Under the pieces are notes generated by a model, which saw only the letters and a program-made list of their open reading frames with translations, was not told the DNA's origin and did no database searches. A stretch of 6,741 bases of DNA from NCBI GenBank assembly GCA_945787595.1, contig CALZJV010000383.1, positions 1 to 6,741 of the forward strand. Direction: 5' to 3'. The position numbers were made by a program, and so were the translations under genes. This document shows, piece after piece, positions 5,282-6,741 of this stretch; position 1 is the first letter of the stretch; the number at the start of each line of letters is the position of its first letter. The stretch is from an uncultured Desulfobacterales bacterium. GTDB lineage: Bacteria > Desulfobacterota > Desulfobacteria > Desulfobacterales > JAFDCJ01.

Positions 5282-6741
5282 TTGAGACGCAACTTGCATG
5301 CCGGTAAACGGCAAAGCGGGGGGCTGAATTTGAAAATTTTTACCGATGATGAGCTCGATGAGATCCATCTGGCCACCCTTGAAGTTCTGGAAAAAACCGG
5401 ACTTCTTTTTGACGAAGATGAGGCGCTGGAAGTCCTGGATGGCGGTGGAGCAATCATTGACAAAAAAAGCAAAATCGTAAAATTTCCCCCCTATGTAGTG
5501 GAAGATGCCATCCGCTCGGCACCTTCAAAGTTATTACTGGCCGGACGCAACCCCAAAAACGATTACGTTATGGAGAGTAACCGGGTCGGTTTCACCAATT
5601 TCGGCGAAGGGGTTTTTATTATTGACCCTTACACCGGCCAGCATCGGGAAACCACCAAAGCAGATGTTGCCGCCTCGGCCCTTCTGGCCGACTATTTGGG
5701 TGAAATCGATGTTTACGAACGGGCCGTGGGCGCCGCCGATGCGCCGGCGGAAACCGTCCAGCTGCACAATGCCGAAGCCTGGCTGCCGAATACTTCCAAA
5801 CACGGATTTATGGGATCCGGCAACGGATATTTGACCAAAAAACTGGTAGAAATGGCTGCCGCCATTACCGGAGGTAAAGACGAGCTTCGGGAGCGTCCGA
5901 TTATTTCCTTTATCACCTGCCCCATCAGCCCGCTGCAGCTGGTTGGGGAAAGCTGTGAAATAATCATGGAAACCGCGCGAGCCGGCCTGGCGGTAAATGT
6001 TTTATCCATGGCCATGGCCGGCGGATCATCACCGGTAACCCTGGCGGGAACCCTGGTGGATCACAATGCGGAAATCCTGGGTGGCCTGATCCTCAGTCAA
6101 CTCACCTGCAAAGGGGCCAAATTCATTTACGGGAGTTCCACCACCGCCATGGATCTGAGGCTGGCGGCAGCATCCGTGGGCTCACCGGAATGTGCCTTGA
6201 TCAATGCCGCCGTGGCCCAGATGTCGACCTACTATTTGCTACCCAGTTGGGTAGCCGGTGGATAGGGCGACAGCAAAACCTGTGATGCCCAGTCCGGTCA
6301 TGAAAAAACCATCACAGGCCTCTTACCGGCGTTGGCAGGTGCCAACCTGATTTACGGCCTGGGGATGATCGAAATGGGCATGACCATTGATTACGGCCAA
6401 ATGGTGATGGACAATGAGTTCGCCCGCATGATTAAGTACCTGGTGCAGGGAATTCCTGTGAATGATGAAACCCTGGCAGTGGATGTGATTAAAGAGATCG
6501 GGGTTGGAAAGGATTTTCTCTCGCATGGAAGTACCTACAAGCACATGCGGACTCAATCGCAACCGAAATTAATCGACCGCCGCATGCGCGAAGATTGGCT
6601 AGCGGCCGGCGGGACGGATATCTACCAACGGGCATTGGAAGAGGCGCGGTATATTCTGGAAAACCACACACCCGACCCGCTGCCCGACGATGTTCTGACC
6701 GCAATACGTGCCATCGTGGAAGAAGCGGAAGCAGAATTAGG
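5282..6741 (+). CDS. mttB: Second pyrrolysine-containing MttB paralogue (3' end just beyond window)
   Basis: The TTG at 5282 opens a frame with one internal TAG (6263-6265, codon 328) that stays open to the window edge, 486 full codons. It has the same predicted role as its upstream paralogue: methyl transfer from trimethylamine or a related methylated amine to a corrinoid protein in the cytoplasm. Family blocks are [89 protein letters not shown] and IDRRMREDW. The last visible residues, IVEEAEAEL, align ungapped with the end of the upstream protein, so only about two residues and the stop are missing. The two proteins share well over half their residues by eye, and several blocks are near-identical at DNA level (for example 26 bases at 3920-3945 and 5498-5523), showing duplication. 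Differences around residues 150-190 leave room for different substrate or partner preference. Confidence 0.88.
6263..6265 (+). other. In-frame UAG, predicted pyrrolysine codon 328 of the second paralogue
   Basis: It sits in the same GG-UAG-GDSK motif and at the same codon number as the UAG at 4685. Conserved MttB sequence follows to the window edge without another stop. A second independent occurrence at the same site makes nonsense mutation very unlikely. Confidence 0.92.
6265..6290 (+). other. Candidate stem-loop starting at the second UAG
   Basis: The GGGC/GCCC lower stem (6265-6268 with 6287-6290) is as in the upstream gene. The upper stem differs: ACAG (6270-6273) pairs with CTGT (6280-6283) around a six-base loop CAAAAC. 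A different upper stem still closing a six-base loop is suggestive but is only one comparison. Confidence 0.25.

Overview
The window looks bacterial, most likely an anaerobe of the Desulfobacterota (former Deltaproteobacteria) type. The reasons are Shine-Dalgarno-led genes of moderate GC, bacterial-type promoters, three tandem trimethylamine methyltransferase (MttB) superfamily genes of which two carry an in-frame UAG at the pyrrolysine position, and short dispersed intergenic repeats of a kind I associate with such genomes. The taxonomic call is inference; no rRNA or other marker gene is present.

Left part (1-1745, minus strand). Positions 1-135 hold the first 45 codons of a probable glycerate 2-kinase. 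A gene-free stretch (136-490) follows; it contains a long nested imperfect palindrome (169-335) and a small GC-rich stem-loop (434-460). Positions 491-1745 hold an enolase-family gene that is broken near its 3' end: the frame stops at 693-695 and the rest of the conserved C-terminus continues in another frame, as if about 20 nt had been lost. This enolase is also divergent at usually invariant active-site positions. Glycerate 2-kinase makes 2-phosphoglycerate and enolase converts it to phosphoenolpyruvate, so the two genes are metabolically adjacent.

Middle (1746-2012). A divergent intergenic region holds a plausible minus-strand promoter overlapped by an 8-bp inverted repeat, and a 14-bp perfect palindrome inside a larger 10-bp-arm inverted repeat on the plus-strand gene's side.

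Right part (2013-6741, plus strand). Three MttB-superfamily genes lie in tandem. The first (2013-3491) lacks pyrrolysine, with Ala330 at that site, and resembles the MtgB-type quaternary-amine methyltransferases. The second (3704-5170) and third (5282 to the window edge) each have a single in-frame UAG at codon 328. Both align without gaps across the UAG with the pyrrolysine site of methanogen MttB, so each is one continuous gene read through UAG, not two fragments. The gaps between these genes hold a stem-loop/tandem repeat element, a heptamer repeat, strong ribosome binding sites and a candidate promoter for the third gene. The three proteins would be cytoplasmic and move methyl groups from methylated amines to corrinoid proteins. 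No corrinoid protein, reactivase, or pyl gene (tRNA-Pyl, PylS, PylBCD) is visible here; if the UAG reading is right, pyl genes must lie elsewhere in the genome.
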